Of a stretch of DNA of 64,000 nt, positions 47,401 to 59,532 are shown in pieces. Position 1 is the stretch's first letter. Every line of letters starts with the position of its first letter. Below the pieces are notes generated by a model. It had not been told where the DNA came from and searched no databases. It was given only the letters and a program-made list of their open reading frames with translations. This stretch comes from Crambe crambe (lineage: Eukaryota > Porifera > Demospongiae > Poecilosclerida > Crambeidae): the NCBI GenBank assembly GCA_963924555.1, contig OZ004592.1, positions 310,001 through 374,000 of the forward strand, read 5' to 3'. Both the position numbers and the translations under genes were made by a program.

Positions 47401-48970
47401 ATATGGTTGTATGCTTGAGGAAGCCGACCCTCACACAGGTTGCAGTACCATAAAGGTCGACCTTTACATAGGTACAGACACGCTCATTAATGATACAAAT
47501 TGAAGGGGCAGTAGATGGACACAGGGACAGACAAGAGGATTTCTCAGAGCATGGTTACTTTGTTCTCACACATTATAGATGCTGGGACAGCTGACAACAA
47601 CAACAATAAAAGGCAAAGTGCTGATATAACACACCACAAAGTGATAAACAAAGGTCATACACCTCAGAATAACCCTCTAATCAACACAGGAGGGACACAA
47701 TCTTGAAAGTGTCTGCAGGCTAACTGCATGTGCACTCACTGCATGTAGGCTGACTCCCATCCCATCCAGTTAGTGCGCAGGTCCTCCTCATGTTTCCATC
47801 CAATGTGAAACCAGAGTCACATTCATAGGTGGCTACAGAACCAAAATCTCTCGAAGGAATGTTGACTGATCCATTTGCTGGATTACTAATGTCAGTATTG
47901 TCACACCTGTGCACTAAAGGGTTAGAAAAATACTACTATAAAGAAGCTGTGTAGACTTGCCCATCACCATAATTATAAAGGTGTCACTCGACTAGCTCCC
48001 CTTACAGTGCAGCTGTAGTGAACTTACGGTTACAAGTGGTTTCAGTGAGTGACCAGCCATTCTCTTGACAGGTCCTGGTAAATGGAGAACGGCTAGTGTC
48101 TGCAAGAACATAACCTCTGCTTCCATCACAGCTATAAGTTGCCACACTCCCAAGCATTTGGTTGTCTGTGTAGGCAATATTCCCATTTGCAGGAACTGAC
48201 AGCACTTCACAATCTGCAAGGAAAGTATTTTGTCTGTGTAGCATCACCAGAAATTATCAGTTACAACTCACCACAGTTGAATGTTTGAGCATTTCCCACT
48301 AGTGAACTGGGGCAGGTAGCTACACACATATTGTTCAAGTACCAGTTGCAACACTGATTACTCCCAGTGCCAACACATCTCCTCTGGCCTTCATTACATG
48401 AAGCACTGCATGCTAGAGATTGCATAGGAATAACAGACAAAGTGGAGAAATCATTGTGGACATACCTGCACAATAATTAGGATTCCGTGCTAATTGAGTG
48501 CACTCCCCACATCGGTTGTTCAAAGATATGTTCAATGGGTTCGCTACCATTGGAAGAGTAAGTTCATCACCACGTTGAACACTTGTCATTGTAAAAGTGT
48601 CATCTTGGTTACAGTCAAGACTGAGGTACCGAGTAAAACTGCCTGCACCAGCATCAGCAGTGCCACAGAATATACCCTGACATTCAAACCTAACTACTAC
48701 AGAAAAAGAACTGATAGTGTCTCTCCTCAACCCTGCAGCCTCACATACTAGTTGAGAGTCCAAAATTCGCACCAGAGAAACGTCACTAGCACTATTACCT
48801 TGATCAATTGATGCTGATACTAGTCCCATAGTAGTTAGAGTCATATTAGAACCGAGAGAACTTGTAACTGGAGGACAGCTACCAACATTACTCCGTGGCG
48901 TAGGTGTTTGAGAATGAGCTACCGATACGGTTAGCAATAGGACCGTGAGAGATAATGTGATTATTTCCAT
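44496..48970 (-). CDS. Receptor-like gene B: near-copy of A with a different membrane/tail unit
   Basis: The first four exons (48970 to about 47742) encode signal peptide, N-terminal module, Cys linker and two sushi domains almost identical to gene A (for example LVCEAAGLRRDTISSFSVVV, CGECTQLARNPNYCAG, GSVATYSCDGSRGYVL). Intron sequences next to these exons are also alike, so the duplication is recent. After an intron of about 2.9 kb comes an unrelated stalk and span (SKCDTGCIVGIVLAVLGVLL). The tail is YGLYKYLNHPDTKLAKF and, in the last exon (44566-44496), VAKDNPLYVTPETVVEDGAE, an NPxY motif with an acidic end. Linking the two parts rests on strand, phase and absence of another partner; the membrane exon could belong to a separate transcript. 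Confidence 0.72.
44880..47740. other. Large intron of gene B with direct and inverted repeats
   Basis: No coding exon was found in about 2.9 kb. A block around 45445-45575 recurs directly at 45713-45850 (TTGCATTGAACC, GATGGTGAACATCACTGATT, AGGGAGTGACACCCAA, GAACTTTGA). The flanks are inverted: TTGACCTCATGTAATCAGATCC..TGCACAGGACAGTGTT at about 45587-45630 pairs with AACACTGTCCTGTGCA..GGATCTGATAGTACATGAGGTCAA at about 45937-45985. This could be a composite foldback element. The rest, to 47.7 kb, shows nothing recognisable. Confidence 0.6.
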
Positions 48971-50883
48971 CGCATACGAACTTCTTCAGAGAGTACTATA
49001 AGTCCTAGTTGGTTCATAAAATGGAGTAGAAGCAGGCTTGATGCAGAGATAAAGCTTTCCGCTGCGTGGAAGTCAGTGTGACGTCACAGGAAATTCCTTT
49101 ATTTATTGGGAAAGGTCGTCAACACTAAACACCACTTGCAATTGCATACTCGTACGTACACGTACACTGCGAAAAAAATAAGTGGGCTGGCTTGCGAGAC
49201 TATGCATACCACACAACTGATCAACACAATGCAAGCCCAACTCTATGCAGTGCCCAACTAGTGTTTGATTTCTCAGGAATTTTCTCAGGAAAGAAAGAAT
49301 TAAATTATGAAGAATTATGGATGACTTCTTGTATAAATATCATAAATATAAATGTGCTGCATCCCTACACAGTCAGGATACATATATACCGTAGTCGTGG
49401 AAACCGAGTTCAAGAGGGACATGCAATACGATCCTTGGAAGATTGACACAGACAACAATTATTTTCGCATGCTATAATTATGCAGTTGCTGTCTTAGCTA
49501 TAAAATATAACCATCACAGCTGAGGTATCTGAATGCATAACACACCAGATCAGTTGGAGAAAGTTTGAGGGACCATAGGTGCCAACTGTCCCCAAACTTT
49601 GGGGACAGTCCCCAAACTGGCAGCATTGTCCCCAAGTCCCCAAAGGGGTACTGATTTGTCCCCAAAGGCTAGGGCCAGGGTCCTGACTGAGCACATTGTA
49701 GTTACATGGTTCACAGGTGAGGCTGAGCTGGCAACTTTACATGTTAATTAATATGTACAGTACAGTACTGTATAACTCAGTACATTATCTGCAGATAATG
49801 TACTGAGTGATGTATCAGTACTGATGTACTAGCTAGTAGGAAGTAATGATGACAATCTTTTGCATAAATGGGTGTGGTTAGTGGGTGTGGCTGGGATGTG
49901 GCTTGTGTGTCCCCAAAGCCAGTTTGAAAAAGTTGGCACCTATGAGGAACTCTATACTAAAGTGCATGCATCACCATGCCTATTTTACTTGGGGTCACTA
50001 TTGAAACTCCAAAGTTCGTTGGTTCACTATTAATTTGCTGATCTCGGTTACGTTGTTAATTCTTCATGTACGTATATTAATATTATAGCTATAGCAATTA
50101 ATAACAAGTTGTTCAATCGACATTCAGTCCTAGTGCTTCTTAGATCATGGCCTGAGGCACTGCTACAGCTGGTATGGCCATGGCCGTACCATTCAGAGTT
50201 TTTTTGTTTTGTTGTATGTTGAATAATAACAATGACTTATAAGTTAGTTAGTACATGGCATTGCCTAGATCATACCAGATTTAATAACATTAAATTTTAT
50301 TGGAGGGCTTCCCCCCCCCCCCCCCCCCCCAGATGGTAGCATGCATGGCCATACCACTACAAATGAGCTGGCTCCGGCTCTGTCTAAGATAAGTTTTAAT
50401 GTGACGAAGGGAAGAAAAAGAGCATTCTGCTATGGTAGCTATAGCAACTATGCAATTAATAATAGCTGAACATAGGGGGCCCTGTCTGAGAATAATGGGG
50501 GGCCCTGGCCCCTGTGGCCCCCCTGTTCCTAATATCCACTATACTATGATGTTGTTACCTCTCAACAAAACTAATAAAGGCACTTTATGACTTTCATGCA
50601 GTGGGGAAAATTGCTTCTGCAAGGGTACTAATTTTGCATCTATCTGCTGGAATTTAATGCTGGGATGTCACCAGGTACAGACCATTATAATTATGCACTG
50701 CCATTTTATAGTATATGCACTATACAACACATTTGCCATACAACATAGAAGAACGTACAAGTTAAATTTGTATACTTCAGAGGGTGGATCTAGACTCTTA
50801 ACTACTATACATAATGACTTCAGGTTCTGTTGGCGATCTGATTGTATTTAAATTTCTTTTTGACTGTATTTAAATGCCTTTAT
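48971..50883. other. Spacer between genes B and C
   Basis: 1.9 kb of AT-rich DNA with the MITE at 49574-49944 and a run of 20 C at 50311-50330. No gene, tRNA or long conserved frame was found. The first 100 bp should include the gene B promoter. Confidence 0.5.
49574..49944. mobile_element. ~370-bp MITE with central palindrome
   Basis: CATAGGTGCCAACT at 49574-49587 is perfectly inverted at 49931-49944 (AGTTGGCACCTATG). CCCCAAA-rich subterminal repeats follow on both sides (CCCCAAACT..; TGTCCCCAAAGCCAG). A near-perfect hairpin ACTGTCCCCAAA/TTTGGGGACAGT lies at 49585-49609. A perfect 32-bp palindrome spans 49776-49807 near the middle. No transposase frame or certain target duplication was seen. 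Confidence 0.85.
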
Positions 50884-52851
<1,968 letters not shown>

Positions 52852-52859
52852 AGCTACAG

Positions 52860-53604
52860 TTTACAGCAATTTAATCAGCTCCACCCCCATATTTTAGGTT
52901 TAGCAATGAATTTAGCATGGGTGAAGCAAAATGCTGCAAAATGCTGCATAGATGTCTTCTTTTTCTGTCCACCTCACCATGTGCTATAGCTAGGCACCTA
53001 GCTATGACTTCAACTTTTTTAAAGATAATCATACTGGTAGCACACAATTGGATGAATTTTTTCTCCCGTCATACAGTATACCCCAGATGGGTGACAAAAC
53101 ATACATCTGGTGTTAGCTAGCTAGCTAGACAAACCAGCTCTAGAACTCAGTCATCATTAGAGAGACACAATACCATACAAAGTAAATTGCTGCATAGTAT
53201 CTACATGACATAACATAGGTGTGTCGTCAGTGAGTGAGAGACTTGATATTCTGCCAAACCTTTATTTAGAAGGTGTATTGAGTCTATTAATTAGAATACA
53301 TTAATGTAATATTCCTATCTTTATCAACAGGTAAAAAATCTGCCAAGAAATACTTCTCATGTACCAAGTTGGCCATCCATCGATTAGCATCTGTTTAGGA
53401 GTATTTTTGGTGTATAGTAACATAATTTGGATTCAAAGTCTTCCAATTTGGCAAGAAGGAAAAATAAGGGAGGGTGGAGTTAGTACTGTAGAGCACAGCC
53501 GGCCAACTGTTATAAAGGCTCATGTGCTCAATAAAGTATTCAGAGTCAGGCAAATCTTCAGAGTCACCAGCAGGAGGCAATTACTGTTTGAAACGAAAAT
53601 AACC
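52860..53604. other. Spacer upstream of the small secreted-protein gene
   Basis: 745 bp with no recognised gene. A frame open from 53359 runs into the downstream gene, but its start lies far from the signal peptide, so I treat it as 5'UTR. Confidence 0.4.
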
Positions 53605-53955
53605 ATGCTGAAATTGCAACAAGTCCTCGTCCTGACCCTTGCAATGGGTTTGCTACTGCAATGTTGTTCAGTGGATGCTCGCCACAAGAGCAAGAGCAAG
53701 AGCGAGAGTAGTTCGGAGGTTTCTGAAGGTAATGGTGCAGCCACACCAAGTGTCAATGTTGTGGATCTGGTCAATTTCATCAATACTGGATTCTTTGATT
53801 TGGTTCTAGGGGTGTTAGGAGCAGTAGCTCTTTGCATCCCCATGTGCACTGACGTTGCTTCATGCATTGGGTGTTTTGTCGTCAATCTTCCACCTCCACC
53901 TGTCATCCCAGATGGCTTAATCCCAAATGTGACAGTTCCCGCCACTGCTGGGTAA
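53605..53955 (+). CDS. Small secreted or membrane-associated protein, unrecognised
   Basis: A single-exon frame of 116 aa. MLKLQQVLVLTLAMGLLL is a strong signal peptide with a likely cut after SVDA. A short Lys/Ser stretch (RHKSKSKSESSSEVSEG) follows, then a hydrophobic region of about 35 aa (FFDLVLGVLGAVALCIPMC and ASCIGCFVV) with four Cys. The end is Pro-rich. It could be a secreted peptide precursor or a small membrane protein. No homologue comes to mind. It is flanked by non-coding DNA and has no splice sites in the frame. Confidence 0.55.
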   Translation: MLKLQQVLVLTLAMGLLLQCCSVDARHKSKSKSESSSEVSEGNGAATPSVNVVDLVNFINTGFFDLVLGVLGAVALCIPMCTDVASCIGCFVVNLPPPPVIPDGLIPNVTVPATAG

Positions 53956-54191
53956 ATGAACAGATCCACCAAACTTATGAACCGGACACTATCTGAATGA
54001 ACTTTAAGCTAATTGCAATTAGTAGCTAGTATCATCATCTGAATGATTGTTTGAGTATTAAACCAGTATTATTACTATAGCAAAGGCTTGATTTAGCTAA
54101 TGTATAGCTGCTGGGTCAAAAATCACCTTTTGTCTTTTGTGACTATAAAAAATTTACTACTGGATGAAGAGGTCTGTTATTTATGTTACAG

Positions 54192-55213
54192 CTACTTGTT
54201 AAATCTAATAACAGAAAGAGCTTCATTGCCTGCCTTTCTTGATAAAATAGTCTCATTCTTGAGTCCATAGTTAGCTAGCAAACTGCAAATTTCTACCGGC
54301 TTATTCTCTTTGATCACTACTAAATAGAAAACACCCTCAGAGGATAATAGATCAGGAACACATGCCAAGAAACGATCTATCACCTATATACCAAGACAGT
54401 CAAGACTATGACAATACTATAAACATCTTTAAGTTCTACTTACCTCCCTTCCATTCACACCTCCAGCCCAACTAGCTTCAATTCCATGATTGCCAACCTG
54501 AAAGAGAGCATACAGCTCATAGTCAATGTTTAGACATTGCTGCAACTTACTTCTTCTGATGGAGTCACTACATATGGTGGATTGAAAACTAGAACATCAA
54601 CTTGGTTCCTCAGCCTCTCCTTCATAGGGTCAACCTATATAGAAGAGTTAACTAATAGGCTGTCATTATTAAAGGGTGTGTGTGGCAAACCAAGTCCATA
54701 GCAACAGCATCACTGTTGGAAGATACTTTGTTCATAGATAAGGTCTCCAATGAGCACTTGCAAGCTGCAACATTAATATCAACAGCCCTGTGTTCACCAT
54801 GAAGTGCTGTTATCAATTTAAAAGTCAAGGGTTGCATTAGTTTAAAAGTCAAGGGTTGCATTAGTTTAAAAGTCAAGGGTTGCATTAGTTTAAGAGTCAA
54901 AGGTTGCATTAGTTTAAAAAAAGTCAAGACATACCAACTAAATGATGGAGCATGCAAAAGTCTTTTGAGGAATGTTAAGATCACTCCGTTGCCACTTCCA
55001 ACTTCCAAACAAATGAGGGGTCTAGGGTGAAGCATGTCATAGAAAGTAAAAACTGGCATTTTCTATAGCTAGATGACACCTTAAATTGTTTAAATGGCTG
55101 GCCTCCTGTTGCAAGGCATCCATGAGGAGAAAAGAATCCTCTGCTGGCTCATACACTACATCCCTGTAAGCTGGGGACTTCAGATGAGAGAAATCAGGAG
55201 TAGGTTGAGCCAT
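54192..55213 (-). CDS. N6AMT1: HemK-type methyltransferase (eRF1 glutamine / N6AMT1)
   Basis: The start reads MAQPTPDFSHLKSPAYRDVVYEPAEDSFLLMDAL, the usual N6AMT1 opening with YEPAEDSF. Motif I for S-adenosylmethionine binding is LICLEVGSGNGVILTFL, the acidic ribose contact lies in AVDINVAACKCSLE, and the catalytic motif is VLVFNPPYVVTPSE (NPPY). The end matches the family (VIDRFLACVPDLLSSEGVFY, then LVVIKENKP). With TRMT112 the enzyme methylates the Gln of the GGQ loop of eRF1; a histone H4K12 activity (KMT9) is also described. Its start codon is 41 bp from that of the divergent PDCD2L gene. Confidence 0.93.
54810..54930. repeat. 24-bp tandem repeat in N6AMT1 intron
   Basis: TTTAAAAGTCAAGGGTTGCA plus TTAG repeats four to five times with a 24-bp period. 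Minor variants (TTTAAGAGTCAAAGG) occur. Confidence 0.9.
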
Positions 55214-55254
55214 AGTATTGAAGTTTTTTTCTATTGACGACCATCTTACCAAAC

Positions 55255-56662
55255 ATGTGTGAGGCCACGTGGACTTTGTATGGGCTTTACGACTCCGACT
55301 GTCCTTCCCTTCATCTCTCCCCCTTTGAAAATAAGGTTGGAGGTTATCCAGTAAGTAGACAACGTTTTAATACCCTCTTGCCATTTAAATCGCTGATGAA
55401 AAACGTGCAGGACTTTTACCAAGAGTGTTTGCTGACGTCAGCACCTTCTTGTAGGTGTTGCCACTCCCCCCTTGTACTTCTGGTTCAAGTGTACTGCCCA
55501 CTGGAAGCCTCTCCCTACCACAGGCTCCTTCATATCTTCTGCTGCACACAGTCTGATTGTTGGAACAATTCCAAGAGGCAAGTCCATCTTCCATTTGTGT
55601 GTTGTCTTTTAAAGGAGATGATGTTGTGTGACATTGGCAACGAGTGATGATTTCATTAACTATATATAGTTGGCTTGTTTTGCGTTCTCAATCACTGGAT
55701 TCCTCTTATGGTCAGCCTACCAAAAAGGAAGCTGTTAAAGAGATTTCTCCATCCAAAGATTGGTCATCCATTGATTGGTATGATACTGACTGGGAAAGGT
55801 ACGAGGTATTCTCTTAGCAACCTGGTAATTGAGCATTTAAAAAAAAATCATTTTTTTTTTGCAGTGAAACAGAATCTGATGAAATTTGCAAACCAGACAT
55901 TCTTGAGTCTGACCCCTGTTTTCAAAACCTGACTATAAGTCCTGCAGAGTCTGAAGCAGGCACAGAAAAGGCTTGTATGGGAGACAAATCTCAGAACCAA
56001 TACGAAGGCCCTTGCTATCCCTCAGCTTACATAAGTGTAGTGGAAAGCAGTAGCAGCAGCATGTATCCACAAACTGACAAGGTAATGCAACTCTTAGAGA
56101 AGTATAATTTGGAGAACCCTGACTGTAAGACTGTAAGTGAACATAGCGGAAGGTCAAAGAAACAAACGAAAGAAAAAGGAAAGGCATCAGTACCATTAGC
56201 GGAAGGATATGAGAAAAGCTTGGCTCGTCATGGAGACAGAATGTTCTTAAAATTTCAAAAAGAGATGGCCAAATGTCCACATCAAATCTTAAGGCAAGTA
56301 AGCATGTGATCTTTACATACAGAAATTAGTGGAATTGGCTGTGGTTTTTTTTATAAAATAGGTATTGTTGGAAAGGAGTGCCAGCTCTGATAATTGGTTC
56401 ACAATTGCCAGAGGAAACCAAATCATGCCCCAGATGTGGTGCAAAACGAGTTTTTGAATGTCAGCTTATGCCTCCCCTGGTCTATCTCATCCAGACCAAA
56501 CTTCTACCCTCACAGCATAAAAGAACTGGCCAACTGCTTCTCAAGCCAGTAGAATTTGGAACAGCAATTATATATAGTTGTTCAGCAAGTTGCTGGGACA
56601 AACATTTAATTTCAGAATCTGTTTTATTTCAGGAGTGCATAATTGTGCAGTTTGAATCATAG
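55255..56662 (+). CDS. PDCD2L: Programmed cell death protein 2-like
   Basis: The start MCEATWTLYGLYDSDC leads to HLSPFENKVGGYP, then the zinc-binding region (CRCCHSPLVLLVQVYCPLE, LLHIFCCTQSDCW) and WLVLRSQ, all typical of PDCD2/PDCD2L. A variable acidic exon follows, then the C-terminal PDCD2_C domain: HGDRMFLKFQKEMAKCPHQI, CPRCGAKRVFECQLMPPLVY, FGTAIIYSCSASCW. PDCD2-type proteins are chaperone-like factors for ribosomal protein uS5 and 40S export. Two introns appear to use GC-AG ends (donors GCAAGT at about 55578 and 56295). The stop lies inside a tandem duplication. Confidence 0.9.
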
Positions 56663-56778
56663 AATATGCTACTAAGAGGGATAGCTGTTCAGCAAGTTGC
56701 TGGGACAAACATTCAAGTTCAGAATCAGTTTATTTCAGGAAGAGTGCATAATTGTGCAGTCAAAATGGAGGGATCATA
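56572..56778. repeat. Tandem duplication of the PDCD2L 3' end
   Basis: GTTCAGCAAGTTGCTGGGAC and GAGTGCATAATTGTGCAGT occur at about 56579/56636 and again at about 56689/56743, a period near 110 bp. The second copy lies after the stop codon and is a non-coding echo of the last 30 codons. Confidence 0.88.
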
Positions 56779-56799
56779 GGTGGTTCACAAAGAAGTCTA

Positions 56800-57998
56800 T
56801 CAAGTGACAATTCTGGGTGGAGCTTTTGAAGTTCTGGGTGGAACTTTGGAAGTCTTGTTCCTGGAGGAGAAACAGTTAGTTATACGATTTGTTATACATT
56901 TGAGCGCTCCTCTTTTCTTGGGTTTGGCAGGAGATTTTTCGACCTTCCCCTCCTGTTTTCTGGAACTTCCATTCTGCTTAGTCTTGGTAGAAGGTTGTGC
57001 CTTCAGTTTTGCATCACTACTGCTTGCCTTGATGGGAGAACTTGCCACCTCTGCAAAGTCTCTTTGGGACTGATATTTCTGTGTAGAAGAAAGAAAAAGC
57101 TTATATAGATATATGGTATTAAAGCCACACCTCTTTTAGTTGCTCTATAGTGATATTCTTAATTTCATGTGGAGTGAGCGGGCCATACAATCGACTTCCT
57201 TTCCTCAAAAATGCCTGTAGATGATACACAATGTACAGTTGATGTAGCAGTTACAGGCAAAGAGGGTAATGATATAACCACAGAACAACTTTACTTTATT
57301 TCTCTCACCTCGTGGTTTCTATCCTCGTAGAGGGTCTTCCCTGATTCTACTTTGATTTCTAAAACTTTCCGGTCTTGGTTTTCGTTTCCGATAGGATCAT
57401 GGACAGGAATGTAGTGAATTCTACACTGCTTCACCCTCACACATGGCTGGATCCTCTTCACTGCACTGTCCACAAGACACTGCAATTTGTCTTCTTCACT
57501 ACGGCTGATTTTTTCACCATAAATGACACCATTCTGTCTCAATCCAAAAGCTATAATCCCACCATCACCGTTGAGCAGAGAAACAACATTTTGCCCAATG
57601 ACCTGTGTCAAGTAGAATGTGCATGAATATTGAGCCTGTGGTTTGCAATGCAAAAATTAAAATGTGAATCCAAACAAACAAAAAACACTTTAGCTAGCTA
57701 ACTCGGGTACAAACATACATTCATGGTGTCTTCAATGCCATTGGGAATTTCCCTGAATAAAGTGTGCCAGTGGTCTTCTTTGTACCCTATATTGTCCAAA
57801 AGGTTGTAGACCCTGAAAAAAGTTGGCAACATGAGTGGGTCATCACACGAATTTGAATTTTTAAACCTCTTTCTTCTTTTGGATTTTGGCTCCTAGAGAG
57901 GAAGCATGACTATTACTAATCATTCACACCAAACTCAGTCAAATATTAACCTGCGAATTGTCTTCCGCTCCATCCCTCTTTCGTTTTATGAGCGGCAT
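56800..57998 (-). CDS. Schlafen-like AlbA_2-domain protein
   Basis: Proposed start MPLIKRKRDGAEDNSQ, a basic N-terminal exon (PKSKRRKRFKNSNS), then VYNLLDNIGYKEDHWHTLFR. The AlbA_2 core follows: VIGQNVVSLLNGDGGIIAFG, LRQNGVIYGEKISRSEED, VRVKQCRIHYIPVHD, DRKVLEIKVESGKTLYEDRN. FLRKGSRLYGPLTPHEIKNI completes the domain. The last exon is a Lys/Ser/Pro-rich tail. This fold is shared by Schlafen proteins (RNA-directed, some with tRNA/rRNA nuclease activity) and by bacterial regulators. No helicase domain follows, so it resembles short Schlafen-like proteins. Substrate and activity are unknown. It is head-to-head with EXOSC6, 82 bp apart, and the true 5' end is uncertain. Confidence 0.68.
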
Positions 57999-58080
57999 AT
58001 CTTGATCAGCTGCAAATTTCAAAAATTGGAGGGAAATAATTTCAATTTCACGCGTACTATTAGGAAAAGGGTCATCAATA

Positions 58081-59521
58081 ATGCCAGACAACAAAAGGAA
58101 TCAAGCACCTGAAAATTCCTTTTCCCCTCTCCTGCTGTTGTCAGAAGAGGAGAAACCACCCAAAAAAAGTTTGGTGAGTTTCCACACATAAAAGCATTAA
58201 GGGTAACTGTAGACAGAAGCAATATTTCCATAGCTCAAGCCAAGTGGATTGAGACGAGATGACCGAACTGCTACGGAGATCCGTGCCATATGTGAATTGG
58301 ATGTATATGTATTTTATAGCTTTTTCACATCCTTTGTCTGTACATCTCCCAGTCCTCAATGTTGGTATAAACCCTCATGCCACTGGATCGGCATATTTGG
58401 AAATTGGCAGCACCAAAGTCCTCTGTACCATGTAATGATGAATTCCTCAATAACTTGTTTATTGTTGTCACATTGTTTTTGTTGTCATATTGTTTGTAAA
58501 CAATGTTACAAGATATGGTCCGAAGGAAATGGCCAGGAGGGAAGATGTAGGAGAAGAAGTAAGTCTCCACTAGTTTTGACTTCCTAAAGATGGTAACTCA
58601 ATTTTTGCAGGGAAGAGTTACATGTGATTTCAAGTTTGCTCCTTTTTCATGCACCAAGCGAAGACAATACCAACAGGTTCAGTAGGATTGTGATCATGAG
58701 AGCATCTCTGCATGACTGGCTGCATGTACAGGACCAGCAAGAGAAGTCCTACTCCTCCCTGATAAGCCAGACATTGCAGAGGATTGTGGACCTTGTATGT
58801 TCTTCAAGAACTCAAAGAAAAAGTTTGAACTGGACATTGCTTGTCCTTTCAGAAGTCTTTTCCAAGATTGCAGTTGGAGACGAGTGTTGTGGTTCTTGAG
58901 AATGGAGGTAGTGGTGAGTGGGGGTCCAGTGTCATCATATGGTCTCTCTTCCTCTACTTGCCCTTAATTGATACCATCTAGCTCTAGCAGCTGCTCTGGT
59001 TTGTGCTGGTGTGGCTCTGACTCAGACAGGAATGGAGATGTTGGACCTACCGGTGGCTTGCTCAGTGGTGTGTGCAGATACTCTTAGATTTTAGATTGAT
59101 ATCGACCATATTTCCAATACAGAGTGAACATTCTTCAGGTTTATTGGTAGACCCAATCATTGAAGAAGAGTACAAAACAGAGGAGGTAATATCTGCTGTG
59201 TATACCACACACCCCAAGAGAGAAATCCTGTCCATTTTCCATTAGTTGTTGGAGCACCCAAGCATATCAGGTTGTGTGACAGTGGCTTACCTCCCATCCT
59301 TGGGTGAAGTGATAGCCATCAAACAACTAGGCATGATGACACCTGAGAAACTGGCCATGGTAAGTTAATTGTGAGGAGAGTACAAGTTATGAAATCCTCT
59401 TCTTTGTCTGCAGAGTATGGAGATGTGTGTGGAGGGTTGCATGAGAGTGCACAAACGAGTGAAAGACTTCCTTATAGAGAATATTGCCAAAGAACAATCG
59501 GTTGAAACAGCACAATTATGA
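58081..59521 (+). CDS. EXOSC6: Exosome complex component MTR3
   Basis: Eleven exons (58081-58173, 58234-58291, 58353-58431, 58513-58558, 58611-58676, 58732-58794, 58853-58913, 58982-59067, 59123-59185, 59246-59359, 59414-59521) close in phase to 278 aa (human 272). RNase-PH-fold landmarks: GLRRDDRTATEIRAI, GINPHATGSAYLEIGSTKVL, CTIYGPKEM, GRVTCDFKFAPFS, RLQLETSVVVLENGGSALAA, AGVALTQTGMEMLDLPVACS, SGCVTVAYLPSLGEV. MTR3 is one of the six catalytically inert ring subunits of the nuclear and cytoplasmic RNA exosome. Choice of EXOSC6 over EXOSC4 rests on the FAPFS segment and the N-terminal extension. Its stop is 11 bp from that of TAF5L. Confidence 0.93.
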
Positions 59522-59532
59522 TGAAGTGATTA

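Noticed and set aside
53359-53604. N-terminal extension of the small secreted protein
   Set aside because: It would bury the strong signal peptide at residue 83; the internal ATG at 53605 fits better.
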